A DNA stretch of 7,004 nt, from positions 1-7,004 of the forward strand of contig DAHZDR010000466.1 of assembly GCA_027403435.1 (NCBI GenBank). Reading direction: 5' to 3'. This DNA comes from Deltaproteobacteria bacterium. Lineage in GTDB: Bacteria; Desulfobacterota; Binatia; Binatales; Binataceae. The notes under the pieces are model-generated. The model was given only the letters and a program-made list of their open reading frames with translations. It did no database searches and was not told the DNA's origin. This document shows, in pieces, positions 6,827 to 7,004 of the stretch (positions are counted from its first letter, which is position 1; each line of letters starts with the position of its first letter). Position numbers and translations under genes: made by a program.

Positions 6827-7003
6827 GGCCGCGCCGTCGGCCGCCGCGATTGCGGCGCGGGCCTCGGCGAGAGCCGCGGCATGGCGTTCGATCGCCGCGG
6901 CGACGCGCTGCATCGGACCGGCGATCGCAACGCCGTAAACTTCCTTTTCGGCCTTGATCGCAATCGCGGCCGCCGCGACGTCGGCGACGTTCTCGCCGCG
7001 AGT
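6788..7003 (-). CDS. IclR-family transcriptional regulator, C-terminal fragment (right copy)
   Basis: This is the mirror of the fragment at 2-217. It is read leftward from the window end to a stop at 6790-6788 and lacks its N-terminus, including the DNA-binding domain. It is convergent with the ThDP-enzyme gene, and the 39-base overlap (6788-6826) puts its last 12 codons and stop opposite the last codons of that gene. IclR regulators often sit beside catabolic genes that they control, so control of the ThDP enzyme is plausible but not shown. Because both arms end within this gene at the same base, the contig probably ended here for lack of coverage or at a graph branch. Confidence 0.68.
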   Translation of the reverse strand, partial: TRGENVADVAAAAIAIKAEKEVYGVAIAGPMQRVAAAIERHAAALAEARAAIAAADGAASNRPVIRKRNGR

Positions 7004-7004
7004 G

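Larger units (their letters stand above)
1..7004. repeat. Perfect 3,502-bp inverted repeat with no spacer (whole window)
   Basis: The first bases (CACTCGCGGCGAGAACGTCG) are the exact reverse complement of the last bases, and every block I compared between 1 and 7004 obeys i = 7005-i. Proteins translated from the two arms are identical residue for residue, including in non-coding frames, so there is no sign of divergence between the arms. The symmetry axis is between 3502 and 3503, in CCCGGG. Long perfect palindromes without a spacer are unstable in bacterial cells because they extrude hairpins that are cut by SbcCD-type nucleases. Natural inverted duplications usually keep a spacer and gather differences. 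The equal truncation at both ends points to a self-joined contig. I read this as an artefact, with 3,502 bases of real information. Confidence 0.97.

Noticed and set aside
6598..6957. Open frame of 119 codons overlapping the ThDP 3' end and the IclR fragment (mirror 48-407).
   Set aside because: The translation is Arg/Gly/Pro-rich, out of frame with both real genes, and has no ribosome-binding site or known domain.
1..7004. Composite transposon or IS pair with long inverted repeats.
   Set aside because: There is no transposase, no central cargo between the arms and no target-site duplication. The arms carry ordinary metabolic genes.

Overview
The whole 7,004-base window is one inverted repeat. 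Position i on the plus strand pairs with position 7005-i, so bases 1-3502 are the reverse complement of 3503-7004. There is no spacer: the axis lies inside CCC|GGG at 3500-3505. The window therefore holds only 3,502 bases of unique sequence, shown twice, and every feature below has a mirror copy. Both ends stop at the same base of the same gene. This is the signature of a complete contig joined to its own reverse complement, and an assembly, amplification or library fold-back is by far the likeliest cause.

One arm (right half, read outward from the axis) contains: a short dispersed-repeat-like sequence at the axis; a flavin-dependent luciferase-like monooxygenase of the NtaA/SnaA/DszA type (3582-4898); a 296-base gap with palindromic intergenic repeats; a thiamine-diphosphate-dependent enzyme of the acetolactate synthase / oxalyl-CoA decarboxylase / 2-hydroxyacyl-CoA lyase superfamily (5195-6826); and, convergent with it and overlapping its tail, the last 71 codons of an IclR-type transcriptional regulator that runs off the end (6788-7003, minus strand). 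The left half has the same genes on opposite strands.

The organism is a GC-rich bacterium, probably an alphaproteobacterium. The main clue is the 86-base intergenic palindrome, whose spurious translations (for example VIRGLDPRIH) are typical of dispersed repeats in Rhizobiales and related groups. The protein families alone would not fix the taxonomy.

Functionally the arm looks like part of a catabolic or accessory locus. A two-component-type flavin monooxygenase (its flavin reductase partner is not present) would oxidise a small organic substrate, a ThDP enzyme would cleave or form a C-C bond next to a carbonyl or acyl-CoA, and an IclR regulator would respond to a pathway metabolite. The substrate cannot be read from the sequence. 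I found no RNA gene, CRISPR array, transposase or phage gene, and no convincing new biological system.
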